A stretch of DNA of 64,000 nt from Phycomyces nitens (lineage: Eukaryota; Mucoromycota; Mucoromycetes; Mucorales; Phycomycetaceae): the NCBI GenBank assembly GCA_022702545.1, contig JAHRBC010000004.1, forward strand, positions 6,496,891 to 6,560,890. Reading direction: 5' to 3'. The translations under genes were made by a program, and so were the position numbers. The notes under the pieces were generated by a model. It had not been told where the DNA came from. It searched no databases and worked only from the letters and a program-made list of their open reading frames with translations. Shown here piece by piece: positions 44,831 through 57,178 of this stretch (positions are counted from its first letter, which is position 1; each line of letters starts with the position of its first letter).

Positions 44831-46745
44831 TTGGTCTTTGTGCTTTTCAAAATATTATTCTGGCTATTTACTAATAATTTTTATACTCTTAATAAGAAGC
44901 TATTGTTGGCCGCCATATACCATCCCTCTACTATAATCGCCAACTCTGCTTCTGGTATGTAAATTAATTATTTTATCACTCAATTCACCTGTAATAATTT
45001 ATTTTACCCCATCTCTAGTCAACCTAATCATACAAGATGCCATGCCGCACAACTCAGCCCCTCTTTGTCCATTCTTGTCCATCCCTTACAATGTAAGTAT
45101 AATATACCTCGCATCTTGAATAGCACCCGCACTTTTGAATATATGTCACTAATATAACTTTTATTATATCAGAACACTACCACAACCACCCAAATCGCCG
45201 TCGGACCTTATTTTCAGGTATTGTTCAGTAGAGAAGCACCCGATCCAAGTAGTATCAAGTAGGCCGGTAGAAGCGGCAAGGATAGACAGTAATAGTATTA
45301 GAACTCGTGTATAGAACCATTCTATTCTTTCCAATAAACACAAATATAAACCATAAACAACCTAATAAGTACGGGATATAAAATAATGGGGGAGCATTCA
45401 ATGCTTGATTACACAGTAATAGCCTTCAAATATTGGTTAAAAATTAAGAAAGCCTTCAATCCACCTGAGTATAATCGGATTTTAATCATGTCAAGAGGTT
45501 CTTTTGCTTTCAACTTTCCTCTTATATAAAGAGTGTACAACAACGAAACTTGGTTTCAAATAGACTTTTATTCTGTACATCAGGTCAAATTAATGACCCG
45601 CTCATACTAACAACCCCCACTTGGTCAGCCCATGAAGTAAATACTCATGCAGAAACCAGGTCATAACTCATTGTGTAAAACTTGGCTTTGGCACATACAG
45701 AAACCCATACAGCGTATCTAATAAATCTTAATTTTACCCCTTAGTAACCGCACTTTTACACATGAGTATTCAGACCCATTTTTCCAGTGTCCTCAAGGGG
45801 GGTCTTGGAGAGCTCGTCCTGGTCTCAAAGTCGTTGACTTTAGCTGGAGCATTTTGCAAATGATCAAGGGGTTCCCAGGTCCGTTCTTCTGGTCCATAAC
45901 CTTTCCACTCGACCAAGTACTGGATCTTGTTACGGTGTAATCGTTTGGCCAAAATCTCTTGCACTTCATATTCTTGTTCGTTATCCACAATTACTGGCGG
46001 TGGTGGGGCTTGGTGTCTTGCAGATAGAGTATTCTTGGTTACGGGTTCTAGAAGGGACACATGGAATACATTGTGGATCTTCATGGTTGGGGGGAGCTTT
46101 ATACGGTATGCCACTGAGTTGATCTGTTCCATAACCTTGAATGGTCCAATTCGCTTGTAATCCAGTTTCTTGCTGGGGCGAGCTGTGCGAATGTTGGAAC
46201 TGGATAACCAGACTTCAGAGCCAGGGAGCAGGACAGGAATGTCTTTTCGACGCTTGTTGGCATGTCTTGAGTATTCTTGTTGAGCTTGCTTCATATTGGC
46301 TTGGAGATCTTCGAATGTCTTCTTCATAGTCAGTACTTTATCTTGAACCATTGGGATTGTGTCTTCTTTGATCTGACTAAGATCCAACCTTGGGTGGAAA
46401 CCATAATTTGCGAGAAACGGAGAATACTTGGTGGCTGAGTGGGTTGAATTGTTGTACGCGAATTCTGCAATTGGCAAGAGTGTACTCCAATCATTCTGGG
46501 CATAGTTGGTATAGCATCTTAAATGCTGCTCTAGGATCTGGTTCATTCGCTCTGTTTGGCCATCAGATTCTGGGTGGAAAGCACTGGACAATGAAGTAGA
46601 GGTCCCAAGGGTCTTGTGAAAGGATCGCCAGAATCGGGATACAAACTGAGGGCCACGATCAGATACAATATCCAGGGGTACACCATGTAATCGGACCACA
46701 TTTGCTATGAACAAGTCTACGGATTCTGCAGCAGTGATAGTCTTA

Positions 46746-47100
46746 CACTATGGCTAAGAAATCGGCAGTTATCTACCGTTTTGGTCACATAACTACCGTT
46801 TTTTTGGTGGGGCAAAACGGTGGATATGACCCTGTGTAAGGCGAATTTGGTAGTAGCTACCATTTTTATAGTGGCGAAAATCGGCAGATAACTACCGTTT
46901 TGGTCACATAACTACCGTTTTTCTTCACTAAAAAAACGGTAGTTATCTGCCGTTTTGGTAACATTGCTACCGTTTGTTTGGTGGGGCAAAACGGTGGATA
47001 TGACCCTGTGTAAGGCGAGTTTGGTAGTAGCTACCATTTTTTGCTAATAAAAAAACGGCAGATAACTACCGTTTTGGTAACATAACTACCGTTTTTTTAT
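46746..47100. repeat. Expanded left subterminal repeat array of CACTA-2
   Basis: The block running from ATCTACCGTTTTGG through GGGGCAAAACGGTGGATATG to GTAGTAGCTACCATTTTT occurs twice here (about 46770-46870 and 46940-47040) but once in CACTA-1. CATAACTACCG / CGGTAGTTAT occur in both orientations. Confidence 0.8.
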
Positions 47101-50100
47101 CCAACCAAAAATGCTTCCGTTATACACTATAACCTCTCTTTTATAGTACTCTATTTGATAATGGGTTCTGCTATTCTTTTACGACCATTCTTTTGAAAGA
47201 ATGGTTTATTCTTTATTATAGAATGTCTTGATTTAATTCATACCGTATTTTGCGCACAATTATTATAGAAAAATACTTAAAACTAATGCTATTTAATATT
47301 ATAAAACATATATAGTACAAACCTTTGTTATAAGCTATACACGCATAATAATACTACGTTGATATACATTAGATGATCCTTAGCATTCATCAATTGCTAA
47401 AAATTCATTGTGGTTAGAAAAAGAAGCGATCATATAAACCTAGTACATTATTTTGTATTGCTTACAAGTATATATTATGCTTGTCAATTACTATACCATG
47501 CCTCTTGTTTTGAATGATTATACTGAAAGGGATCTCCAGAAATAAACACTATATGTAATAGGAGGTCAATAGAATATGTACTGAAAAATTAGTTGAAGAA
47601 TAATATAATTATTAGACAATCGTCTTACCATAGAAAATCAACTTTGGCATATTCAAATCATATGATTCAAAACTGATTCGAATCTCATTGTAGCAAACAG
47701 AGTAATCAGCTCATTAGAAAAGAAAAGTGTATATCTTACAGAGATTGCCAAGTGTAAAAAGGACAAACCGTATTGTAATATAGCCGTAAAAAGTTTTCGC
47801 TCTTTTGTTTCTGGGGGAAAAAGAGCGAGCTGCATTTCATTCCTAAATCAAAGGTAATTGAGCTAAAGATGGTTCAATCGGGATGTCAATCAGGTGTTTA
47901 TAACCGTGCCGATCTTACATGAAGGAGGCTCATTTGGTTTTAATTCAAAGAGTCATTGCAAAGACAAGACAAGAGAAGCAAAAAGAAAAAGAAAAAAGAA
48001 AGCACACTAAGCATATGCTAAAAATGCAACGGGGCCAATAAGAGTTGCCTAAAAGAACAATCTTAAACCCTTGTTTTATTGCTTAGCACTTACACAATAC
48101 TCGTTTTTGGCGGTATAGAGCTATATTAAAGAGTAGAAATATTATATTGGCATTAGATTAGCAATAGATGATCAACAAAGCAATCACCCGTTGCACATCT
48201 GTCATGATTGCTAATTCGACGCCATCACCAAGTTGCAACATCTCATCTTCAAAAAAGAAAAGAACGACTTGCACTTTGCTGCTATATTGTGATAAATAAT
48301 ATTGTATTAACTATAATGTGTATTCAAAACATATATTAAAGAGTCAACTTACTTTATTATTCTCTATTATTTATTTATGAGCTTGGTTATTGATTGTAAA
48401 GCCTTTTCCAAGTCTTTTGGTGCACAGCATTCTATAATATTTATATTGATTCTGAGATAGACCATTATATTATTTTATGGCCATAGGATAGTGTTCTCGT
48501 CAATTAAATAGTGTTTGATAATATAAGACCATGCTTTTAGTTGATGCCGCGATTCATAGTCAAAGGATGGTTTGAGAAAAATATTAACAAAAACAAAGGT
48601 TATTCTCTAGGGTTCTCTTGTGCCGTATTTTTTGATCTTAATGATAAAGCATATTATGTAAATGAAGTTTACTCTTTTCTTTGAGACCACCACCTGTATC
48701 AATTGCTAACTTACCAAGCTAATCAAGGTATTTGTCCAATAGATCCCTTTTTATACCAAATATCCATTTATAATAAATGAAAAATATATACAAACCAAAC
48801 ACTTTAACAAACTATTGACTTTTGAATGTCCCTTTGGGTTGATCAATCTTCATTTGACTGCAAAGGTTTTTGGTAAAAATATTAATAAAATAGCTTGCTG
48901 TCCGATACTTGCCAAGCATGGATAATAACCATATCCTTTACATTGTGAACAAAGGAATGGCCCTTGTATCTTAATATAACTTTTGCGTTGCCAGATAAAA
49001 TAAAAACACAAGTTAAATCATAGTATAGTATTTTATTGTTGTTACAATCGATTATTACCTTTTTCATAAGATACACTTTAAGAATCTGCGCAACTTACTT
49101 TCCCAACAAGTTTATAGCAAGACTATATCTCGGTCTCTTATAAACTATTCAAAATTACCTGACACACCTTTTTTCATATAATAAATCGCCGAGGCCCATT
49201 ACAAAGCTGTTCCACTCAATTCATAGAGAGAATTATAAGTAAACTGGATAAGCTCATTAGATACTTTGAAATTCGCGGCTATATCAATATAGCAATGAGT
49301 ATGTATCATAATATTAAACTTTTGTAACCACATACATATACTAAAGCTCGTTTTTGGGATATTTTCAATGGGAGAAGTGGTGACCAACTGTGTAAGCTTT
49401 TCAGTCAATTTTTCTATTTAAATATTAATGTTATACATGGCATAAGAATAGTATAAATGAAGTTCTGTTTAGTTATTACCTGTGACATACTGATTTGAAT
49501 GCTATGGAGGTTGATTTTTCCACTGTCATTGTTAATGTCCATCATTGGACGGATTCAACTTTGCATTCTTCATTTAAATACCCAATCGGCAAGATTAGCA
49601 CCAACAATCACCACCCAACTCCCCCTTGTCCTTGTAGAAAATAAATATAGTATTAGTAAAAACACAAAGTAAGAATCACTTGCTATTTGTACATGCTTAC
49701 CTAGTAATCACAATATAACTAATGAAAACCAGCTCATTACTATTGTTCATCTCTACTTTTAGTATAGAGATTAAGACTCTAGTCAATACTTTGTTACTTT
49801 AGAAAAAACTCATGAAGGAGCACGGCATTGCAAACGATGACTTGTATGTAGCAGAAATAAAGTAGCAGCCCGTACTTTGTACAACGGGCTATATACTACA
49901 ACCGACATTTGCAGTTGTTAATGTAGATGACGTCCAACATCAACGACTCAATCAATACCTACCAGACGGAAATAATTCTATTTTATTGCACTGTACTACA
50001 TATTCAAGAATAATTGACGCGTCACCATGAGTAGCCTCTCTATTCTATAATTCATTCTTTATAATGCCCTCTCTATACTTCTTTATATTATTATACGGAC

Positions 50101-50464
50101 ACCAAATAAAATAAAGCAGCTAATAATGTCAAAAACAAAAATTCGGTTTCAAAAAACGGTAGTTATGTTACCGTTTCGTTCACACAGGACAAAAATTATT
50201 TTTCTCAAGAATGCGCAACATCTTCAACACCAAATAAAATGCTCATTTCGATAAACAACGTTACCTAAAATTTTACGAGCCCTTTCTATGGTACTACAAC
50301 TACCTCATTGCCAGAGGAAAAGAGATTCCATGCGACTTTTATGAATCGGGATCGATGACATTACCTTTCAACCACAATCTGCGGAGAAAAAGCAGTCTAA
50401 AATCAGAAAAAACGGCAGTTATGTTACCGTTTCGGTAGCTGTTCCCACTCCTCTCGCCGTAGTG
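46746..50464. mobile_element. Non-autonomous CACTA-2, 3,719 bp, TSD TTA
   Basis: Left end CACTATGGCTAAGAAATCGG, right end CTCTCGCCGTAGTG; TTA at 46743-46745 and 50465-50467. It interrupts gypsy-1 pol between the integrase zinc finger and catalytic core. It is nearly identical to CACTA-1 except for an extra subterminal repeat unit at the left (46905-47060). No gene is supported. It must depend on proteins supplied elsewhere. Confidence 0.93.
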
Positions 50465-53135
50465 TTATTGCACGGGACAAAGTGAGCCATCTTCGATAGG
50501 CGGTCTACGATTACCATTATACTGTCAAAGGAACCAGATTCAGGGAGATCGGTGATAAAATCTATGGATACTGCTGTCCAAGGCTGTTGTGGTACGGAGA
50601 GTGGCACCAGATGTCCATGTTTTGGGTGCCGGGAGGTCTTGCTTCTTGAACATGTTTCACAGGTAGCGATGTAGTCCTTGACATATTTGCGTAATCCAGG
50701 CCACCAATATGCTCTAGCCACCAGATCATGGGTTCGAGCAATACCAAAATGACCAGCGAGTAAAGCATCGTGGCGAGCTTTGAGAACTTGAAGTCGGCAA
50801 TCACCCTCTGGCACATATATTCGCTTGTCTTTATATAATATTCCATTGCTTGAGGATAGACTTGGGTCTGAGTCGAGGTTCTGGATGAGTTCTTGGGCGG
50901 TGGTGTCTGATTTGGTAGCTTGTTGAATGCTTTGGACTAGGGATTTGACTTGACTGCGAGTGGTTAAAGCACCAATGATAAATTGGCTAGGCTTTAACAG
51001 TACTTGGTTCTGGACCTTGTATACTTCATCTCCTCCTTTAGGCTGGAATTCCGGGCGGCGGGACAGTGCATCAGGTTTCCCTTGCATGTGTCCAGGACGG
51101 TATACAATTTCAAAATCAAAATCAGCCAAAAAGAGGGACCAACGAACTTGACGGCGGTTAAGTCGGCGGGTAGTAGTGAAATACTCCAAGTTCTTGTGAT
51201 CGGTATAGACAGTGACCTTGTGTTGAGCCCCGATCAAGTGATGGCGCCAGACTTCAAAAGCATCCATGATTGCCAGCATTTCCTTGTCATATATTTCATA
51301 ATTGATTTCCGCAGGAAGCAGTTTACGGGAGAAGAATGCAATTGGATGCAACACATTGTCAGAGTCAACTTGGGAGAGGACGGCACCAACTGCAAAATCC
51401 GAGGCATCGGTTTCTAAGATAAATGGACGGGAGAAATCAGCATGGACCAGGATGGGCGCCGAGCAAAATTGCAACTTTAGGAATTCAAAGGAGTTCTGGG
51501 CTTCTGGAGACCAACTAAATGGTATCTTCTTTGACAGGAGCTTGGTCATTGGGAGCACCACTTTGGAGAATCCTTTAATAAACCTTCGATAGTAGTTAGC
51601 AAATCCAAGGAAAACCTGTAGAGCATGGACAGAATCAGGTGTTTTCCAGTCTTGAATTGTTTTTACTTTGGCTGGATCCATGGATACCCCAGCTGCTGAT
51701 ATCTCATAGCCAAGGAATTCCACTTGTGGTTGGTCAAATGCGCATTTCTCGAGTTTTGCATACAGGCCATGGTCAAGAAGGCGCTGGAGGACTTTGCAGA
51801 CATGGATATCATGATCGGTTTGGTTGGCAGAGAAGATGAGAATATCGTCAAGGTAAACTACTACAAAGTCATCGAGCATGTCCCGGAATACATCATTCAT
51901 CATGTGTTGGAATGTCGCAGGGGCATTGCACAGTCCAAAAGGCATGACAGTGTATTCAAAGTGACCATAACGAGTTCGGAATGCAGTTTTCCATTCATCA
52001 CCAGGTTTAACTCGGACGAGGTTATAGGCTCCACGAAGGTCAATCTTTGAGAAGACCTTTGTGTTACCAAGACGGTCAAGTAACTCATTGATCAATGGGA
52101 GGGGATACCGGTTTTTTACTGTTACTTTGTTAAGACCTCGGTAATCTGAACACAGGCGAAGAGATCCATCCTTTTTTTTCACAAATAGGATTGGGGCACC
52201 AGCAGGAGACTTTGAGTGGCGAATAAACCCCTTGGCTAGGTTTTCGTCTAAATACTCGCGTAATGCTTTGAGTTCAGGTTCGCCGAGATTGTATATTGGG
52301 CCCCAAGGAGGTTGGGCATCTTTTTGCAGTTGGATCTCGATATCATACTTGCGGTGTTTGGGTAGTATGTCGGCTTTTGCTTTACTGAAGACGGCTGACA
52401 GATCGCAGTATTTCGAAGGAATCTTAGAAATGGGGACGGAAGGGACTGGACTTGAAGACACGGAGACGGGGGACACGGAGACGGGAGACATGGGAACCGG
52501 AGACACAGAAACAGGAGACACAGAAATGGGAGACACCGAGACGGAAGACATGGGGGCAGGAGGAACGGAGGCGGGAGATACGGAAACTGTGGGTGATGGA
52601 GCTGGAGGAAGGGGTATAGAAGATAATCTTTTTAAGTAATTTGGTTTTTTGATTGATTGTACGGAGACTAGGGTTTGACAAGAGCTTGAAGAGTATGTTG
52701 GACGGACAGGTGTAAATGAGACAGAGTGGCTTTTCCAGGATAAGATTACAGGGTCATGGCTAGCACACCAACTGGTTCCTAGTATGATAGGGTAGGTGGA
52801 GAATGGCAGGACATGGAAGGTGGCAGGTTCTGTGTGACCACCAACAGAGAACAATAGGGTGGTAGTTTCTTTAGTTATAGCTCCGCCTGCCAGTTCTCGA
52901 CCATCAACTACATAAATTGGTAAAGGAAGGTTTTTATTCTTGATTGGGATTTGATATTGATTTACCAAGTCAGCACTAATAAATGAGCTATGGGCACCAG
53001 AATCGACTAAGGCTTGAGTGTGTATTATTTTATCATTAAAGGAAATTGAAACAGGTAGGACCAGATGGTCTTCAGAACGAGTAAGGGGTGGTGGATCCGG
53101 AGGGGAAAGAGGTATATCGTCCATAGTGTTACCCC

Positions 53136-54125
53136 TTACTGGTGCACTTGGACCTGGTCTTTTCCCTGTTCAGTTGTGGCATGGACAGACATAGGGGTGC
53201 TCTTGACAGGACATTGACGAGCCATGTGGCCAGGCTGGCCACAGTACAAGCACAGACCAAGGTTGCGACGACGATCTTTCTCTTCTGGTGTTAAAGGGCC
53301 CCTGGGAGCCATACGAGTGGCATCAATCTCCATTGGTGTTGGTCCGGTATATTGATGAGGGCGAGTGGCTGGGTTGATGGTTGGCTGATGGTGGTTTGCA
53401 CGGAACATGTTGGCTGTGTTGTACGAGTTTCCATATGTACGATTGGTACGTGCACGTTCCAGGTGACGTTCCTGGATCCGGTTATCAATTCTCATACAGG
53501 CTTCAATGAGTTCGTTGAGAGTTCCGGGTCTTGGTGCTCGGGCCAATTCATCTTTGAGTTCCTCGTTTAGAGCACGATAGAAAGCAGCACAAAGGGCAGA
53601 TTCGTTCCACGAAACGTTTGCGGCTACACGACGAAACTCTCCAGCCATCGTGGCTATTGTTTGTCGACCTTGACGCATGGTATCAAGTTTTCTTTCAGCA
53701 TTTCCGACTGCATCAGCTTCTCCAAATGCCATGTTAAGTTCTTGAATAAAGCGTGTGTAATCTTCCAAGACCTCATTATTGTTCTGACGGAGGAACGGGG
53801 CAAACCAGTCAAAAGCAGCATCTCTGAGAAAAGAAGATGCATACCCAATCTTTGCTCCATGGCTAGCGTAACGCAGAGGTTGGCAGGTAAAGACAATCTG
53901 GAGTTGCAGTATGAACGTGCTGGTCAGGCGGGGGTCACCATGGAAGCAGGCTGGGTCGTTAACCTTGGGTTCCGGGCTTGATATCACTTGTTGTTGTTCC
54001 TTTGACTTCAGTTCGGCATTCTCCCTACGGAGGTTACTGATCTCATCAATAAGTTTTTGGAGTTCAATGTTATCGGGCATGGTGGGACAGGAGTAGAAAG
54101 ACGCAGCAGAGTTTGAGGACAACAC
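53136..54125 (-). CDS. gypsy-1 gag, 329 aa
   Basis: The start at 54125 (MLSSNSAASF; an alternative at the later Met before PDNIELQKLI) is preceded by 63 bp of leader after the LTR. There is an N-terminal coiled coil (IDEISNLRRENAELKSKEQ), the gag core (FILQLQIVFTCQPLRYASH, AAFYRALNEELKDELARAP) and one CCHC zinc knuckle near the C-terminus (CLYCGQPGHMARQC). It forms the virus-like particle and binds element RNA. It stops at 53136; pol opens 12 bp later in another frame, so pol is probably made by frameshifting or reinitiation. Confidence 0.9.
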   Translation of the reverse strand: MLSSNSAASFYSCPTMPDNIELQKLIDEISNLRRENAELKSKEQQQVISSPEPKVNDPACFHGDPRLTSTFILQLQIVFTCQPLRYASHGAKIGYASSFLRDAAFDWFAPFLRQNNNEVLEDYTRFIQELNMAFGEADAVGNAERKLDTMRQGRQTIATMAGEFRRVAANVSWNESALCAAFYRALNEELKDELARAPRPGTLNELIEACMRIDNRIQERHLERARTNRTYGNSYNTANMFRANHHQPTINPATRPHQYTGPTPMEIDATRMAPRGPLTPEEKDRRRNLGLCLYCGQPGHMARQCPVKSTPMSVHATTEQGKDQVQVHQ

Positions 54126-54188
54126 AGATTCGGAGTCTGAGTTGGGGTCGGGAGCAGAGTAAATTGTGAGAGAGAGAAGCGAACAAAC

Positions 54189-54487
54189 TGTCAGGAACGG
54201 GACTAGGCAGGAAGAACAGACAAGAGAAGAGAAGAAGAAGTTCCTTTATTTAACGTGTTGTTTGCTTGATCTTCTAGGGATCAAGCGCAATGGGTATTTA
54301 TATGTTTTTCTAACTAGGTGTCTAAGAGATATAATTATAGTATAGGTTGTACTAAGATATAATAAGAAGAGGAAACTGAGTTCCTAATGGTTCGTCTAGC
54401 TACACAGCGGAATGCGTTCTGATTGGTATTGTGTTTTAACGATTGGAATTGGTTCGACTCAGTAACCAATGAGCTTGGTTCCTTACA
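54189..54487 (-). repeat. gypsy-1 LTR (5' in element orientation)
   Basis: 299 bp, one difference from 38978-39276. The minus strand after the LTR reads GTTTGTTCGCTTCTCTC, not an obvious tRNA primer site. Confidence 0.92.
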
Positions 54488-55329
54488 ATTCCCAGGTGGG
54501 GAGGTGGGGAACGACAAACTTTAGTGTAATATAGCTGTAAAAAATTTTCACCTTTTTTTAGTGTCTGAAAAATTATGAGATGAGTGTTTCATTCCTTGAT
54601 TAAAGATAGCAGAGCTGAAGATGTGGTATACAAGATTCCAATCGGATGTTTATGTAATTGACAACCTTACATAAGGGAGGGTCATTTAGTTTTATTTCAA
54701 AAAAGTAGAGCAAAGAAAAGAAAAGAAATATAAACTAACCTCGGCGTAATACAGCTATAAAAAAATTTCATTTTTTTTGGTGCTTGAAAAAGGGCGAGAT
54801 GTGTGTTTCATTCCTAGATTAAAAACAACAGAGCTGAAGATGTGGTATACAAGATGCCAATCGGGCATTTATTAAGGTGGCAATCTTACGTGATGGAGAG
54901 TTATTCGATTTTATTTCAAAGGAGAGGACCAAAGCAAAGATAAAACAGCTAAAGGAAAAGAGGAAAAGAAAAAGTGCGCTAAAACATATACTAAAAATAT
55001 GAGAGAACCAATAAGAGCAGCCTAAAGAATATTAAAGACTTAGTCTGTTTCTCTTAGATGAAGGCTCATTGCTCATTCCTAGTGGTGTAAACCTATATCA
55101 AACAGTAGAAATATTATATTAATATTAAATTGAGAATAGATGAGCAACAAAAAAGCTCTAACTTATAGTACATCTGTCATGATTGGGGATTCAGCCTCGT
55201 CATCCATTTGAAATACCTCATCTTCCGAAAGAAAAGAACTGCTTGCTCTTTCCTGCTATAACATAATAAAAATATTGTATTAATTATAATGTATATTCAA
55301 ATGTTTGTTAATTAATAAACTTGCCTGGC

Positions 55330-56438
55330 TGTTCTCTGCTATTTTTCTCTTACAAGTCTGGTTTGCACTCTTAAAGGTGTCTTGAAGAAGATTCTTGGCA
55401 CACCACATTCTTTTGCACTTGTAAATGTGGAGTGCTATTGTCCTAGCCGTGCCTCACTGGCCACAATCATTGATGACAGGTACGTTGATTTTGTCATCAT
55501 TGACCAAGAAGTGTCTTTGCTGCTGTTGCTATTATTAGTCAAATAATCTCTTACCTACCCATGGAAAAAGTAATTAGAGTATACTCCAAGCTTATCACGT
55601 CAAACTTGAAGGGCGGTAGAAATGCCAGTTTGCTTGTTGAGCGCTTTGCTGTTCATAGCTTTGTCAGTTCAGCAAACAGCTCTCAGAATTATCCTAGTAC
55701 AAGTCAGCCGTCCACATATAATGAAGCAAGTTTCTTAGATCTTCCAGATGGTGTAAGTGCTGCCCAGCTATGGGAGCCATTCAACTGACATGCCAGCTTG
55801 AATGATGATGACTTGGAAGGTGTCAGCAGCCCTGTTGTCAAGAATACTTTGGCAAAGTACTATGTGCAAAACAGTGGTATGGACAGTATTGAACTTGATG
55901 ACCCGACGATTGTTGTTGCTTCTCGTCTTTGGAAAAATTCAACCATACATTCTTCATGTATGTACCAAAGAATAAAAAACGAGACCAGACGTGGCAATCA
56001 TCATGTGATGTTCACCTGTCCATACAGAAAGTGAGTATTGGTATTAGTCAAAATACAAAATAGAGATCACTCGCATTTTTTATATTTTTATCTAGCCGTC
56101 GCAATATAACTATTCAAAGCTGGTTTGTTGGCACCGTGGAATTTTATTTTGAGCATAAAGAGGTTGATGGCACACCGCACTTTCTGGCATTCGTTGAAGT
56201 GATGAAAGAGCATGGTACAGCAGCCCATGATTCATCTGTGCCAATCGTAATACGGCGGTCACACAGCTCAACTGGACAAACAACCCAGCCAAAATATGCT
56301 GTTAATGTGGATGACATTCAGCATCAAGTTGGGCTCATCCAGTACCCTCCGAGTAGTAATCAGTTCTTTATCATTGCACCATATTACGTGTTTAATGACA
56401 ATCTGTGTGTGACCATGGGGAACCTTGCCACTTTATAA
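55330..56438 (+). pseudogene. Remnant transposase exons of CACTA-3
   Basis: Pieces with coding character: around 55400-55500 (NVECYCPSRASLATIIDD), 55561-55787 (ends DLPDGVSAAQLWEPFN then stop), 55798-56031 (DLEGVSSPVVKNTLAKYYVQ ... MFTCPYRK), and 56096-56438, joined to the previous one by a GTGAGT...TCTAG intron (56032-56096). The last exon (FYFEHKEV, HFLAFVEVMKEH, FFIIAPYYVFND) resembles in layout the C-terminal domain of CACTA transposases. Frame breaks and loss of the catalytic region make it non-functional. The same region is only a faint trace in CACTA-1 and -2. 54493-55330 has no gene, only AT-rich DNA with a rough repeat (TAATATAGCTGTAAAAAATT at 54518 and a similar stretch at 54748). 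Confidence 0.5.
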
Positions 56439-56846
56439 AAATTTTCTTTTTCTTTTTTCTTTCTTTATAAATATCAATACCAAATAAAATAAAATAAAAT
56501 GGCTAATAATGTCAAAAACAAAAAAATTGTTTCAAAAAAACGGTAGCATAACTACCGTTTTGTTCACAGGCGAAAAATTATTTTTCTCAAAAATGCGCAA
56601 CATCTTTAACACCAAATAAAATGCTCATTTCAATAAACAAGGTTGCCTAAAAACTTACGAGCCCTTTCTATGGTACTACAACTACCTCATTGCCTGATGA
56701 AAAGACATTTCATGCAACTTTTATGATTCGGGATCGATGACATTACCTTTCAACCACAATCTGCGGAGATAAAGTGCTCAAAAATCATAAAAAACGGTAG
56801 TTATGCTACTGTTTTCGGCACAGCTACCGGTCCTTCCGCCGTAGTG

Positions 56847-57076
56847 TTATTGATACAAATCGTTGTAGTATTTATACAGATTTTATAAGTGAAACTATCT
56901 AAACTAATTACTTTTTACTCAAGACACATTGGTTATCTCTATGAGAGGCGATGAGAATATGTCTTGGTTTTATAAAAAGGGGAACCAATCAGTATAACCT
57001 TGAAGACATATGTTAAAAGCATTACTGATTGGGTACCTGATTATCTGGGTTATTATTCGCTATGTCAACTCTGACA
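56847..57076 (-). repeat. Truncated gypsy-2-family LTR
   Basis: Matches the last 225 bases of the 18225-18571 LTR (plus-strand reading CAAATCGTTGTAGTATTTAT to ATGTCAACTCTGACA) with scattered differences. It starts abruptly at the CACTA-3 terminus; the missing 5' 120 bp are not next to any other CACTA end in the window. Confidence 0.85.
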
Positions 57077-57178
57077 GCTTGACCAATTTGACTACGTTTA
57101 CAGTGAATTGAAGATAGCCTAGATCAGGAACGACAAGAACAACCCAGATCCAAAACGACATAAATAACAAAAACGAAA

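Larger units (their letters stand above)
39288..45789 (+). mobile_element. Two-gene CACTA-type element D, complete, 6,502 bp, TSD TCC
   Basis: Perfect 32-bp terminal inverted repeats: CACTGGAAAAATGGGTCTGA and 12 further bases at 39288, mirrored at 45789. TCC is at 39285-39287 and 45790-45792. It sits in the last codons of gypsy-1 pol. A plus-strand transposase and minus-strand second gene converge, with stops 132 bp apart. The right arm (43857-45789) contains tandem exon-like modules. Confidence 0.92.
45790..53124 (-). pseudogene. gypsy-1 pol: protease, RT, RNase H, integrase, chromodomain; split by CACTA-2 and element D
   Basis: The coding part 53124-50465 encodes an aspartic protease (ALVDSGAHSSFISADLV), a Ser/Pro/Val repeat linker (about residues 170-235), RT (LRLCSDYRGLNK, FVVVYLDDILIFSA), RNase H (FILETDASDFAVGAVL) and the integrase zinc finger (HFGIARTHD...CETCSRSK). 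After CACTA-2, 46742-45793 encodes the integrase core (IVSDRGPQFVSRF, FHPESDGQTERMNQ) and a chromodomain (EVQEILAKRLHRNKIQYLVE, WKGYGPEERTWEP). The last residues before the stop at 45770 come from the terminus of element D; the native end is at 39277. About 1,206 residues without the insertions. Chromodomains in this family direct insertion to heterochromatin. Confidence 0.9.
38978..54487 (-). mobile_element. Ty3/gypsy chromovirus 'gypsy-1' with two nested elements, TSD ATTCC
   Basis: LTRs are 38978-39276 and 54189-54487, each 299 bp, with one difference seen (position 38992 T against C). ATTCC flanks at 38973-38977 and 54488-54492. The coding strand is minus. Without element D (39288-45789) and CACTA-2 (46746-50464) plus one copy of each duplicate, the element is about 5.3 kb. 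Its pol frame is then continuous (3,621 nt, divisible by three) to a TGA immediately before the 3' LTR. It was intact, and by LTR identity recent, before the two insertions. Confidence 0.93.
38053..56846. mobile_element. CACTA-3 with mismatched flanks, containing the chromovirus
   Basis: Left end CACTACGGCGGAAAAAACGG (38053), right end CTTCCGCCGTAGTG (56846), with ACGGTAGTTATG-type repeats inside both ends. The flanking triplets differ (TAT at left, TTA at right), and the left flank is the Plavaka-like gene while the right flank is the middle of a gypsy-2 LTR. The two ends therefore come from two separate insertions joined by recombination (or misassembly). Element DNA is 38053-38977 and 54488-56846; the rest is inserted retroelement. 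Confidence 0.75.

Noticed and set aside
45770..45789. C-terminal residues EKWV of the gypsy-1 integrase frame
   Set aside because: These codons are the element D terminus; the native end is beyond the element at 39277.
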